Source of the DNA: Pseudomonas sp. UBA1879 | Lineage (GTDB): Bacteria > Pseudomonadota > Gammaproteobacteria > Pseudomonadales > Pseudomonadaceae | DNA: 64,000 bases | Direction: 5' to 3' | Assembly: GCF_002338065.1 (NCBI RefSeq) | Contig: NZ_DDHJ01000015.1 | Coordinates: forward strand, 310,001-374,000 | Shown here: in pieces, positions 55,398 to 63,935 of the stretch | Numbering within the stretch: position 1 is the first letter of the stretch | Layout: each line of letters opens with the position of its first letter | The notes under the pieces: generated by a model | What the model was told of the DNA's origin: nothing | The model's database searches: none | What the model saw: only the letters and a program-made list of their open reading frames with translations | Made by a program: the position numbers and the translations under genes

Positions 55398-56555
55398 TCA
55401 CCAAAACGTCGTTGCCTGACTGTTTAGCCGCTCAGTCATCACCGCGAGGGCTCTGTCCACATCGGCCGCGTCGGTATAACGGCCAAGGCTCAAGCGCAGG
55501 CTGCTGCTGGCGAGCGCGGGGGACAGGCCCATGGCCAGCAAGACGTGGGAAGCGCCGCTGCTGGCTGAGTTACAGGCGGAGGTCGAAGACACGGCCAGGT
55601 CGCTCGACAGACTCAGGGCGTTGAAGCCCGCCTTGTCGACGCACACGTTGATGGTATGGGGCACGCGCTGATCGGGGTCGCCGTTGAGGGTGACGCCCGG
55701 CAGTTGCAGCAGACCGTCACGCAAACGAGCGGAGAGGGCGCTGATGCGTTGCACTTCTTCCTGCATTTCGGCAGCGGCCAGCGCGTAGGCCGCGCCCATG
55801 CCGACGATCTGGTGAGTGGCGAGGGTCCCGGAACGAAAACCCTGCTCGTGACCGCCGCCGTGGATCTGCGCCTCCAGCAACGGTCGTGCACGTTCGCCGA
55901 CGTACAGCGCGCCGATGCCTTTCGGACCGTAGATTTTGTGAGCGGAGAAGGACATCAGGTCCACCGGCAGAGTGCCGAGATTGATCGCCAACTTGCCCGC
56001 CCCTTGAGCCGCGTCGACGTGGAAGAGTGCGCCGTGAGCCCGCAGCATGGCGCCGATGGTGGCAATGTCGGTCAGCGTGCCGAGTTCATTGTTCACCAAC
56101 ATCAGCGAGACCAGCAGCGTGTCGTCCCGCAATGCCTGGCGCACGGCGTCGGGTCGGATAAGTCCCGTGTGGTCAGGTTCGAGCCAGGTTACCGGAAAGC
56201 CGGCGTTCTCCAACTGGCGCACGGTGTCGACCACCGCCTTGTGTTCGATGCGGCTGGTAATCAGATGTCGGCGCTGCACGTGAGCGCCCTGCGCGATGCC
56301 TTTGATCGCCAGGTTGTTGGATTCTGTCGCGCCAGAGGTCCAAATCAGGGCATCAGCCGAGCAGCCGACCAGTTCGCCCACCTGACGCCGGGCGAGTTCC
56401 ACCGATTGACGGGCCAGGTTGCCATACGCGTGAGAGTTGGAGGCAGGATTGCCAAAGGTGCCGTCGCGGCCAAGGCAGGTGACCATCGCCTGAATGACCC
56501 GGTCATCGACCGGCGTGGTGGCTGCGTAATCGAAGTAACAAGGAAGTGTGCTCAT
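55398..56555 (-). CDS. Cysteine desulfurase (NifS/IscS-like, class V)
   Basis: A 385-residue PLP enzyme that takes sulfur from cysteine. The start at 56555 (STLPCYFDYAATTPVDDRVI) is the family opening. The PLP lysine is in SFSAHKIYGPKGIGALYVG, and the mobile catalytic Cys is in SSTSACNSASSGASHVLL. It is not part of an isc or suf cluster, being about 20 residues shorter than IscS and lacking its C-terminal IscU-binding tail; it may serve a tRNA-thiolation or other pathway. It is 115 bases upstream of the MalY-like gene in the same direction. Confidence 0.88.
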   Translation of the reverse strand: MSTLPCYFDYAATTPVDDRVIQAMVTCLGRDGTFGNPASNSHAYGNLARQSVELARRQVGELVGCSADALIWTSGATESNNLAIKGIAQGAHVQRRHLITSRIEHKAVVDTVRQLENAGFPVTWLEPDHTGLIRPDAVRQALRDDTLLVSLMLVNNELGTLTDIATIGAMLRAHGALFHVDAAQGAGKLAINLGTLPVDLMSFSAHKIYGPKGIGALYVGERARPLLEAQIHGGGHEQGFRSGTLATHQIVGMGAAYALAAAEMQEEVQRISALSARLRDGLLQLPGVTLNGDPDQRVPHTINVCVDKAGFNALSLSSDLAVSSTSACNSASSGASHVLLAMGLSPALASSSLRLSLGRYTDAADVDRALAVMTERLNSQATTFW

Positions 56556-56762
56556 GGGGGAGAAATCCGCGCTGTCCATAATGACGAAAATGGTACGCGC
56601 GCCGAACTGAAAAAAAATTGATTACTTAACGTCAATTCTCCACGTACGTAGATTATTTTTCGTATTAATAGGCCATTTTAAGAATATGGCTTCGATGACT
56701 GCGGGAATTGGCTTATCTTTATCGCCACCCGACCTAACGACCTCAGTGACAGGCCAGCAGCA

Positions 56763-57227
56763 ATGGATAAATTCGATCAGGCGATATTGGGCATTCTGCA
56801 AGCGGACTGCACCCGGCCCATCGCCGAAATCGCCGACGCGATAGGCTTGGGCAGCACAGCCTGCTGGCGTCGGGTTCAGAAACTGGAAGAGCAGGGCATG
56901 ATTCGCGGCAGGGTGGCGCTGCTCGACCCTGGCCTGTTGAATGTGGCCGTCACTGTCTTCGCCGCGATACGTACCAACCAGCACAACGCCCAATGGCTGG
57001 GGCGCTTCCACGACATGATTTCCACCTTGCCCGAAGTGGTGGAATGCTACCGGATGGCAGGCGATACGGATTACATGTTACGTATCGTGGTGCCGGATAT
57101 TGCAGGGTATGACGCGGTGTACAAACGGCTCATACAACTGGCCGGTATCACCGACATCAGCTCGAGCTTTGCCATGGAGCAGATCAAGTCCACGACACAA
57201 TTACCGTTGACGTACACCATGGTTTAG
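56763..57227 (+). CDS. Lrp/AsnC family transcriptional regulator
   Basis: A 154-residue regulator. The N-terminal helix-turn-helix spans MDKFDQAILGILQADCTRPI to GSTACWRRVQKLEEQGMIRG; the C-terminal RAM domain (residues about 65-150; VVECYRMAGDTDYMLRIVVP) forms octamers and binds an amino acid. It is divergent from the cysteine desulfurase with 207 AT-rich bases between starts, so it may respond to a sulfur or aromatic amino acid; that is inference. Confidence 0.9.
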   Translation: MDKFDQAILGILQADCTRPIAEIADAIGLGSTACWRRVQKLEEQGMIRGRVALLDPGLLNVAVTVFAAIRTNQHNAQWLGRFHDMISTLPEVVECYRMAGDTDYMLRIVVPDIAGYDAVYKRLIQLAGITDISSSFAMEQIKSTTQLPLTYTMV

Positions 57228-57371
57228 CGGCGATCTGTTTCCCGATCCGTGTCAGGGGCTATAAGACAAGGCCCGAGCAATCAGGCGACCCCTCTGGGGC
57301 AGCCAGTTCAGTCGTGGCGTGGAGGCAACGTTGCTGAATCTCCGCGGGAGTCGGCAGCATTCATCGCCCAT

Positions 57372-57401
57372 AAAAAAGCAGCCGAGGAAGGCTGCTTTTT
57401 T
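57372..57401. terminator. Bidirectional rho-independent terminator
   Basis: AAAAAAGCAGCC (57372-57383) and GGCTGCTTTTTT (57390-57401) form a perfect 12-bp stem with a 6-base loop and T runs in both directions. It separates the convergent Lrp and pcs genes. Confidence 0.93.
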
Positions 57402-57418
57402 GTCATGACGCCTGTGGG

Positions 57419-58138
57419 TCAGTATCGCGCTTTGTCGATCCATTCCAACGACGTGCGCCAGATGCAGATCCCCAGAAAATACGCCGACATCACCCACCAC
57501 ACGCTCAGCACCCACGAGCCGTTGTAGGGGTGATTGATCACCATCAGGAAGCTGCACAAAAACCACACGCTGGTCACCGCAATGTTGATCGGCATGAAGC
57601 GACGCACACGGAACGGGTGGAGGAACTTCATTCGGGTCACGGTCAGCAGCGCCAGGCAAATCACCGTGATGAAGGTCAGCCAAGGCGCGGGCGAGAGGAT
57701 GTAAACGCACAGCGCGACCACGTTCCACGCCGCGGGAAAACCGACGAAGTAGTTGTCTTTGCTTTTCATCTCGGTGTTGCAGAAGCAGAACAGCGACGAC
57801 ACCAGGATGATCGAAATCGTCAGCAGCAAGGTGTAATCGGGGAGGGGGATGTAGCGATAGATGAACAGCGCGGGTATGAACACGTAGGTCAGGTAATCGA
57901 TCACCAGATCCAGCACCGAGCCGTCAAAATGCGGCAGAACCGACTGCACGTTGACCTTTCGCGCCAGCGAGCCGTCCAGACCGTCCACGATCAACGCGAT
58001 GCCCAGCCACAGCAAGCACGCTTTGGGCTGATTATCGAAAAGCGCGATGGTCGCGAGAAACGCAAGGACAACGCCGGTGGCCGTAAACCCATGGGCACCC
58101 CACGCTTTGAGCCAGGCGATACGTTGAATTGGAATCAT
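57419..58138 (-). CDS. pcs: Phosphatidylcholine synthase
   Basis: A 239-residue inner-membrane enzyme that joins CDP-diacylglycerol and choline to phosphatidylcholine. The CDP-alcohol phosphotransferase motif is present as DGLDGSLARK and then FDGSVLDLVIDYLTYVF, in the Pcs-specific form. About eight hydrophobic spans. I chose the ATG at 58138 because AAGGA is 7 bases upstream. Pcs needs host- or environment-derived choline and is found in Pseudomonas and rhizobia. A single gene. Confidence 0.88.
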   Translation of the reverse strand: MIPIQRIAWLKAWGAHGFTATGVVLAFLATIALFDNQPKACLLWLGIALIVDGLDGSLARKVNVQSVLPHFDGSVLDLVIDYLTYVFIPALFIYRYIPLPDYTLLLTISIILVSSLFCFCNTEMKSKDNYFVGFPAAWNVVALCVYILSPAPWLTFITVICLALLTVTRMKFLHPFRVRRFMPINIAVTSVWFLCSFLMVINHPYNGSWVLSVWWVMSAYFLGICIWRTSLEWIDKARY

Positions 58139-58216
58139 GGACGGTCCTTCTGAAAATGATGCTGAGCTGGTCGAGTTACCGCGTGGGGTGAACATGGACC
58201 GGGACAGAGGTGGAAC

Positions 58217-58239
58217 TATCGACCGGTTGTCGGTCGATA
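58217..58239. promoter_or_regulatory. Perfect inverted repeat TATCGACC-N7-GGTCGATA
   Basis: An 8-bp perfect inverted repeat lies between the divergent pcs and small exported protein genes, 79 bases upstream of the pcs start. It looks like a dimer operator, but no regulator gene is nearby; the regulator is unknown. Confidence 0.5.
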
Positions 58240-58433
58240 AGGTTCACCAGTCACCTCTAACGGTAGCAGGCAGCGCAGGGTTGGGTAGCGCAATTGTCGG
58301 TCATCGCGCGGCGATTTACACCCCTCACAGGTCATTGGTCGGCTATCAGGCAAAAGCGGCATTTTGCTGGCCCCCATTGCATCCTAGTCTCGGCAGAATT
58401 CGACGCTGATCAGTGAGTTAGCTAAGGATTTGC

Positions 58434-58763
58434 ATGCAGGTTATCAAGTGTGTCGTGGTCTTTTGTGCCCTTGTCAGCTTTTCCAGCGCCGGCTTTGCGA
58501 GGGATCTCAGTAAAAGCGAACGGGATCTCTGCACGTGGGGCGCGGGCATTGCAAGCACCGCGCAGCAATACAAGCTGGCGGGACTGACGCTGTATGGAGC
58601 CCGTAAAAAATTTCAGGCCCGGCATTTTCCGCAGCAATGGATGCGCATGAGCGCACTGGGTATCACCGAGCAGACCTACAACAGCGATTCGCGCATGCGC
58701 CCGGAAGGCGTGCGGCAGGTCTATTACGACGGCTGTACCCGGCACGAACTGGCGCGCCGGTAA
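58434..58763 (+). CDS. Small exported protein of unknown function
   Basis: A 109-residue protein with a clear signal peptide (VIKCVVVFCALVSFSSAGFA, cleavage before RDL). The mature part of about 86 residues has two cysteines (Cys 33 and the one in YYDGCTRHE) that could pair in the periplasm, and is basic overall. AAGGA precedes the ATG. I do not recognise a characterised family. It is divergent from pcs. Confidence 0.65.
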   Translation: MQVIKCVVVFCALVSFSSAGFARDLSKSERDLCTWGAGIASTAQQYKLAGLTLYGARKKFQARHFPQQWMRMSALGITEQTYNSDSRMRPEGVRQVYYDGCTRHELARR

Positions 58764-58829
58764 GAGCGCGCGAGCACGTACGGCCGCTGCATCAAACGCG
58801 CCTGGCCCCGTGGCGCGCTCGGTGCGGAA

Positions 58830-60824
58830 TCAATGCGGCGCCCGGGGGATGGTTTTCATCAGGTCGGCAGGGCTGATGTGACCCACGACCGGCGCGCTGC
58901 CAGGTTGCGGCAGGTTGAGGATGTGGCCTTTCATCTTGCCAATAATGTGCATTTCACAGGGCTTGCAGTCGAACTTCAACGTCAGCACTTCGTCGCCGTG
59001 AATCAGTTGCATGGGAGCAACCTTGGTGCGCACGCCGGTGACGCCTTTGGCCTGCTTCGGACACAGGTTGAAGGAAAAACGCAGGCAGTGTTTGGTGATC
59101 ATCACCGGCACTTCGCCCGCTTCTTCATGGGCTTCGTACGCTGCGTCGATCAGTTTGACGCCATGCCGGTGGTAGAAGTCGCGGGCCTTCTGGTTGTAAA
59201 CGTTGGCCAGGAATGACAGGTGCGCTTCGGGGTACACCGGCGGCGGGCTGGTTTCCGCCTTGCGGCCACCTCGGGGGTGGGCGGCGACGCGAGCAATGGT
59301 CAGCGCGTCGATGACTTCGCGGCGCAAGGCTTTCAATTGCGAGTTCGGAATAAAGAATGCGTCCGGCGCGTCCAGTTTGACATCGACGGCGTGGTACGCG
59401 GTGGTCCCGAGCTGACACAGCAGGTCGCGCAGTTGCTCGAGTGCCTGTTCCGGTTTGTTGGCAATTCCGAACGGGCCGTCCAGCGACACGCAGGCGCTGA
59501 TGCCTTCTTCGCTCGTGGCGGTGACGTCCAAACGTGCCTCACGCAACTGCACCTGCCATGACACACCGATGCGGCGTTCGGCAGACGTCTTATGCAGCGC
59601 CTGCTGCCAGTTGTGGTCGAGGTTGCGGTTCAGGGGGTGATTCGGGCGGACCTTGTACAGATCGGCAGGCATTTCGTTGGGCTCGACGCGATAGCGGTAG
59701 CGCTTTTCGCCGTCTTCTTCGAACTCGCCTTTCGGCTCGGCGATGTTGGCGCGGAAGCCCACCACATCGCGCTTGATCAGCACATTAAGGCCATCGCCGT
59801 TGGTCAACGGGTCATGCGTCACGACGTGCAGATCACGCTTGCCCACCTTTTCAACGACGCCGACAGGCAGGCCGGTGAAGGTCGGGGTGTCAAAGGCGCC
59901 GATGTCGATTTTGCGGTCGGTGACGAAATAATCGGTGCTGCCGCGGTGGAAGGTCTTTTCCGGGTCGGGCAGGAAGAAATGCGCGGTGCGGCCGCTGGAG
60001 GCACGGGCCAGGTCAGGGCGGTCTTCAAGCACGTCGTCCAGGCGCTGACGGTAATAGGCCGTGATGTTCTTCACGTAGCCCATGTCCTTGTAGCGACCTT
60101 CGATCTTGAACGAGCGCACGCCCGCTTCGACCAGGGCGCGAATGTTGGCGCTCTGGTTGTTGTCTTTCATCGACAGCAGGTGTTTTTCGAAGGCGACGAC
60201 GCGGCCCTGATCGTCTTTCAACGTGTAGGGCAGGCGGCAGGCTTGGGAACAGTCGCCGCGGTTGGCGCTGCGGCCGGTCTGGGCGTGGGAAATGTTGCAT
60301 TGCCCGGAGAAGGCCACACACAGCGCGCCATGAATGAAGAATTCGATAGCTGCATCGGTTTCGTCGGCAATGGCGCGAATCTCTTGCAGGTTCAATTCGC
60401 GGGCCAGCACCAATTGCGAAAACCCGGCCTGATCGAGGAATTTCGCCCGCTCCAGCGTCCGGATGTCGGTCTGGGTGCTGGCGTGCAGCTCAATGGGCGG
60501 AATATCCAGCTCCATGACGCCCAGGTCTTGGACGATCAGGGCATCGACGCCGGCGTCGTACAACTGATGGATCAGCGTGCGCGCCGGCTCCAGTTCGTTG
60601 TCATGCAGGATGGTGTTGATCGTGGTGAACACCCGGGCGTGATAGCGATGGGCAAATTCGACCAGTTCGGCGATATCGCTCACTTCGTTGGCGGCGTTAT
60701 GGCGCGCGCCGAAGCTCGGGCCGCCGATATAGATGGCGTCAGCGCCGTGCAGGATCGCCTCGCGGGCAATGGCCACATCGCGGGCCGGGCTGAGCAATTC
60801 CAGGTGATGCTTGGGTAGGGACAT
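58830..60824 (-). CDS. rlhA: 23S rRNA 5-hydroxycytidine C2501 synthase RlhA (peptidase U32 family)
   Basis: A 664-residue U32-family protein. The N-terminal domain opens HHLELLSPARDVAIAREAIL and carries the cysteine cluster SGQCNISHAQTGRSANRGDC with SQACRLPYTL; the middle has the RSFKIEGRYKDMGYV motif; a DUF3656 domain and a C-terminal segment with two more cysteines (FDCKPCEMH) follow. The length and near-identical motifs match E. coli RlhA (YdcP), which hydroxylates C2501 of 23S rRNA using prephenate-dependent chemistry. The shorter TrhP (YegQ) lacks the DUF3656 part. A single gene. Confidence 0.93.
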   Translation of the reverse strand: MSLPKHHLELLSPARDVAIAREAILHGADAIYIGGPSFGARHNAANEVSDIAELVEFAHRYHARVFTTINTILHDNELEPARTLIHQLYDAGVDALIVQDLGVMELDIPPIELHASTQTDIRTLERAKFLDQAGFSQLVLARELNLQEIRAIADETDAAIEFFIHGALCVAFSGQCNISHAQTGRSANRGDCSQACRLPYTLKDDQGRVVAFEKHLLSMKDNNQSANIRALVEAGVRSFKIEGRYKDMGYVKNITAYYRQRLDDVLEDRPDLARASSGRTAHFFLPDPEKTFHRGSTDYFVTDRKIDIGAFDTPTFTGLPVGVVEKVGKRDLHVVTHDPLTNGDGLNVLIKRDVVGFRANIAEPKGEFEEDGEKRYRYRVEPNEMPADLYKVRPNHPLNRNLDHNWQQALHKTSAERRIGVSWQVQLREARLDVTATSEEGISACVSLDGPFGIANKPEQALEQLRDLLCQLGTTAYHAVDVKLDAPDAFFIPNSQLKALRREVIDALTIARVAAHPRGGRKAETSPPPVYPEAHLSFLANVYNQKARDFYHRHGVKLIDAAYEAHEEAGEVPVMITKHCLRFSFNLCPKQAKGVTGVRTKVAPMQLIHGDEVLTLKFDCKPCEMHIIGKMKGHILNLPQPGSAPVVGHISPADLMKTIPRAPH

Positions 60825-60939
60825 GTTTTTTTAGTCGGATCGTCACGGTCAAGGCGCGCATTGTAGCGGCGAAACGTCCGACGGGCATCCATAGCCTGCC
60901 GGATGGTGGGAACGACCGAATGTATGACTTCGACGTCAC

Positions 60940-61028
60940 TGCGGGGTGAGCTTGCTCACGAATGCGTCGTGTCAGGCGCTGAGGCATAGCCAGGTGTGGC
61001 GCCTTCGTGAGCAGCTCATTTCCCACAG
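60940..61028. repeat. REP doublet (inverted pair)
   Basis: CTGCGGGGTGAGCTTGCTCA on the left and GTGAGCAGCTCATTTCCCAC on the right are inverted REP arms between rlhA and the RidA gene. Confidence 0.78.
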
Positions 61029-61042
61029 GTTATGTTCCGCTG

Positions 61043-61423
61043 TCAGGCCTTGGCCGCCATTGCGGTCACTTCCACACGCATGCCGTCAACCGCCAATGCC
61101 GCGACGCCGACCGCTGCGCGTACCGGCCAGGGTTTGGCGAAGAAGCGTTTGTACACTTCGTTGAATGCCGGGCGGTCGGCCATGTCGGTGAGGTAGATGG
61201 TCAAGTGCATCACCCGGTCCAGTGAACTGCCCGCACGTTCCAGCGCGACTTTCAACGCCTGAAGCGTGCATTCGCTCTGCGCGGTGATATCCCCCAGCTC
61301 CAGGCTACCGTCGGCACGGGTCGGAACCTGGGTGGAGACCATGATGCCGCCAAAGGTGGCGACGTCAGACGAAATGGAATCGGCGTCAGGGTCGGGCAGA
61401 AAGGTGAGGTCGTGGTTGGACAT
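61043..61423 (-). CDS. RidA family protein
   Basis: A 126-residue protein of the RidA/YjgF family, whose members hydrolyse reactive enamine/imine intermediates from PLP enzymes as trimers. The key Arg lies in PVRAAVGVAALAVDGMRVEV and the Glu in VEVTAMAA. AAGAG is 7 bases before the ATG at 61423; the earlier ATG (61429) is too close to it. The N-terminus is shifted from archetypal RidA, placing it in a Rid subgroup, so deaminase activity is not certain. Confidence 0.85.
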   Translation of the reverse strand: MSNHDLTFLPDPDADSISSDVATFGGIMVSTQVPTRADGSLELGDITAQSECTLQALKVALERAGSSLDRVMHLTIYLTDMADRPAFNEVYKRFFAKPWPVRAAVGVAALAVDGMRVEVTAMAAKA

Positions 61424-61565
61424 GGGCATGCTCTTGTCGTGACAGTGAAATGCTGCGCCGTGATGCGCAGTCGTCGGGAAGTGGCTGATGATAAAGCAGC
61501 TGATAAGTGTAGTAACGTCATGGCTTTCGATCAGCGCTCAGTCGCCCATCCATAAGGAGGCAGTC

Positions 61566-62336
61566 ATGAAAGATTTCGACGGCAAAATTGTTCTCGTCAC
61601 CGGCGGTTCCAAAGGCATTGGCCTGGCCTGCGCCCGACACTTCGCTGCACAGGGCGCGCGGGTGGTGATCAGTTCGCGCGCTCAGGCGAATATCGACGCC
61701 GCCCTCCAAACGCTGCCTGGCGCGATAGGCTTCGCGGCCGATGTGTCAGACGACGCCTTTGCCGCCGCATTGGTCCAGCGGGTGGAGTTGGAGGTCGGCC
61801 CTATCGACGTGCTGGTGAACTCGGCAGGTGCAGCGCGGCGTTCTCCGCCGCAAGACCTCACCCCTGCGTTTTGGCGCGAGGCCATGAACGCGAAGTTCTT
61901 TTCCACGATCAATGTCGTCGATCCGGTGGTCAAGCTCATGGCGGAGCGGGGGCAGGGCGTGATCATCAACATCATTGGCGTCGGCGGCAAGGTTGCCAAA
62001 CCGATCCACCTGGCCGGAGGCTCGGCCAATGCAGCCTTGATGCTGGCCACGTCTGGCCTGGGCAATGCCTACGCAGGGACTGGGGTGCGGGTCATCGGTA
62101 TCAACCCCGGCTTGACCGAGACCGGGCGTGTCGCCGAAGGCATGGCGGCCGATGCGGCCCACGCGGGCATCTCGATGGACGCCGCCATCGCTCGCAGTGT
62201 GCAGAAAATTCCAATGGGTCGGATGGCCAAGCCCGAGGAAATCGCCGATCTGGCCTTGTTTCTGGCATCCGACAAGGCGCGGTACATCACCGGCACCGTC
62301 ATCGCCATGGACGGTGCGGAATACCCGGTCATCTGA
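61566..62336 (+). CDS. SDR-fold protein lacking the usual catalytic residues
   Basis: A 256-residue Rossmann-fold protein. AAGGAGG precedes the ATG at 61566. The nucleotide loop LVTGGSKGIGLACARHF and NSAG are intact, so it should bind NAD(P). At the active site the sequence is NIIGVGGKVAKPIHLAGGSA; there is no Ser and no YxxxK where classical members have them. It still ends like an SDR (ASDKARYITGTVIAMDGAEY). Related unusual SDRs exist but the reaction is unknown; it may bind rather than convert a substrate, or use other residues. Confidence 0.8.
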   Translation: MKDFDGKIVLVTGGSKGIGLACARHFAAQGARVVISSRAQANIDAALQTLPGAIGFAADVSDDAFAAALVQRVELEVGPIDVLVNSAGAARRSPPQDLTPAFWREAMNAKFFSTINVVDPVVKLMAERGQGVIINIIGVGGKVAKPIHLAGGSANAALMLATSGLGNAYAGTGVRVIGINPGLTETGRVAEGMAADAAHAGISMDAAIARSVQKIPMGRMAKPEEIADLALFLASDKARYITGTVIAMDGAEYPVI

Positions 62337-62527
62337 ACACGCTGCCACGACGACACATGGCGAAAGGCTTACACGCTGTTCAGCAAATGAGCCGTATACG
62401 AACAGGCGGGAAAGCTTTAACTTGAATCCATCGACTGAAGCACAGGAAGCGCTTCAGAGGTCAAGGATGATCTGCCATATGCCCGGAACGCTACCGACAG
62501 GATGTTGGAATGGTCTTGATAGAAAAG

Positions 62528-62550
62528 AACCCGCCCAGGCGGGTTTTTTA
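62528..62550 (+). terminator. Rho-independent terminator
   Basis: AACCCGCC (62528-62535) pairs with GGCGGGTT (62538-62545) over a 2-base tip, followed by a T run to 62549. It follows the SDR gene; the A-rich left side may also terminate the oxaloacetate decarboxylase gene on the minus strand. Confidence 0.88.
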
Positions 62551-62591
62551 TTGCCTGCGATTTACCGCGCAGCGCGCATCAACAGCCTTGA

Positions 62592-63461
62592 TCACTCCTT
62601 GACGTCCATGAACTCTTCGGCCCAGGCCACGTAGCTTTCCGGCAGGGTGTAAGTGTGAGTCAGTTCTGTGGCGCTGAGGTTTTCGGTGCTGTGGGTGACC
62701 TTGCGTTGCGCACGGAGGCTGTCGTAGGTCGCCTTGATCGCCGCGAAGTAGGCGGCATGGCCAGCGACCACGATGCGCACACCCAGCTTCGCCAGGCGTG
62801 CCGCGTCGTTGAGCTTGGGGTTGCCGTATGTCACCAGCATCAGGGGCACGGTGAGCTTTTCGGAAATCTGCTCAAGGTGCTCGAAGTCCTTGATGCCCAC
62901 CATGCAAATGCCATCCGCACCGGCTTTTTCATAGGCCTGTGTGCGTTCGATGATGTCTTGCACTGGCAGTACCCCGGCGTTGGTACGGGCGATGATCGAC
63001 AATTCCGGATCGACTCGCGCTTCCAGCGCCGCTTTGACCTTGCCAATGCCTTCTTCAATGGTGATCAGGTCGGTGGATTTGCGTCCGAATTGCGCTGGCA
63101 GCAACGTGTCTTCGATGGTCAGGGCTGCCACGCCAGCCCGTTCCAGCTCTTCGACGGTGCGCATGACATTCAGCGCATTGCCGTAGCCATGATCGGCGTC
63201 GGCAATGAAGGGGAGTTGCGCAACGCGGCCGATGCGCGTGGCCTGTTCGACGAACTCGCTCAGGGTGATCAGCGCAAAATCGGGTGCCGCCAGGACCTGC
63301 AACGAAGCGACGGAGCCCCCGAGAATCCCCACCTCGAACCCCAGGTCGGCCGCGATACGGGCTGACATGGGGTCGAATACGGAGGCGGTTTCAAAACTGG
63401 CATTCGAGGCGAGCAGCTCACGAAAATTACGGCGCAGGGCAGAGTGGGAGATTCTGGACAT
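62592..63461 (-). CDS. Oxaloacetate decarboxylase (isocitrate lyase/PEP mutase superfamily)
   Basis: A 289-residue (beta/alpha)8 barrel enzyme closely like P. aeruginosa PA4872, which decarboxylates oxaloacetate to pyruvate. The shared segments include SVFDPMSARIAADLGFEVGI, the metal-binding IADADHGYGNALNVM, and IEDTLLPAQFGRKSTDLI, where other superfamily members have the flexible catalytic cysteine loop. The C-terminus YVAWAEEFMDVKE is the swapped-helix end. A single gene. Confidence 0.92.
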   Translation of the reverse strand: MSRISHSALRRNFRELLASNASFETASVFDPMSARIAADLGFEVGILGGSVASLQVLAAPDFALITLSEFVEQATRIGRVAQLPFIADADHGYGNALNVMRTVEELERAGVAALTIEDTLLPAQFGRKSTDLITIEEGIGKVKAALEARVDPELSIIARTNAGVLPVQDIIERTQAYEKAGADGICMVGIKDFEHLEQISEKLTVPLMLVTYGNPKLNDAARLAKLGVRIVVAGHAAYFAAIKATYDSLRAQRKVTHSTENLSATELTHTYTLPESYVAWAEEFMDVKE

Positions 63462-63935
63462 GAACGTTTCCTGGTGCTGGCCTTCATCGATGAAACGATC
63501 TGTGCCAATTGAAAAAGTGCGGCGAGACTAACATGCCGAAAATCCGCCGGTTATGTCGTTTGAGCATAGGCCATGCGTAACGCACATACGTCACCTTAAG
63601 CCAAGCACTCGACCGCAGCGCCTTCGCCCGGATAGACACCTGCTCCCGTGGGTCAGTGAGCCGCATCAGCCTGCGAATCGCACAGTCAACCTGCACCGTA
63701 TGGAGGCGAACTTAAAATAAACGTTAGGAAGTTGATGAACGTTGTTTAATCACTTCTTAATGCGTAAAGGTCTATTGCCGGATTTAAGATAATAACCATC
63801 ATCGATTTGGGTAATGTCGTCTATCGATGATCACTGTTTATCTTTATATCAATACTCAGTAAGAATGATCGCCAACAGCAAACGACTACAGCGCTTTGCT
63901 TACTGACTAAACTTATCCGGTATTTGGAGAATCAC
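63462..63935. other. AT-rich gap, no gene seen
   Basis: The left half (63462-63700) has average GC and only chance reading frames. The right half (about 63700-63935) is markedly AT-rich and is probably the promoter and leader of the gene at 63936. A GAACTT at 63708 has no matching -10, so I do not call an AlgU promoter. Confidence 0.5.

Noticed and set aside
63484..63696. A 70-codon minus-strand frame upstream of the oxaloacetate decarboxylase gene.
   Set aside because: No ribosome-binding site, no recognised family and codon use unlike the neighbours.
63708..63735. GAACTT as a second AlgU promoter before the last gene.
   Set aside because: No TCnnA element lies 16-17 bases downstream.
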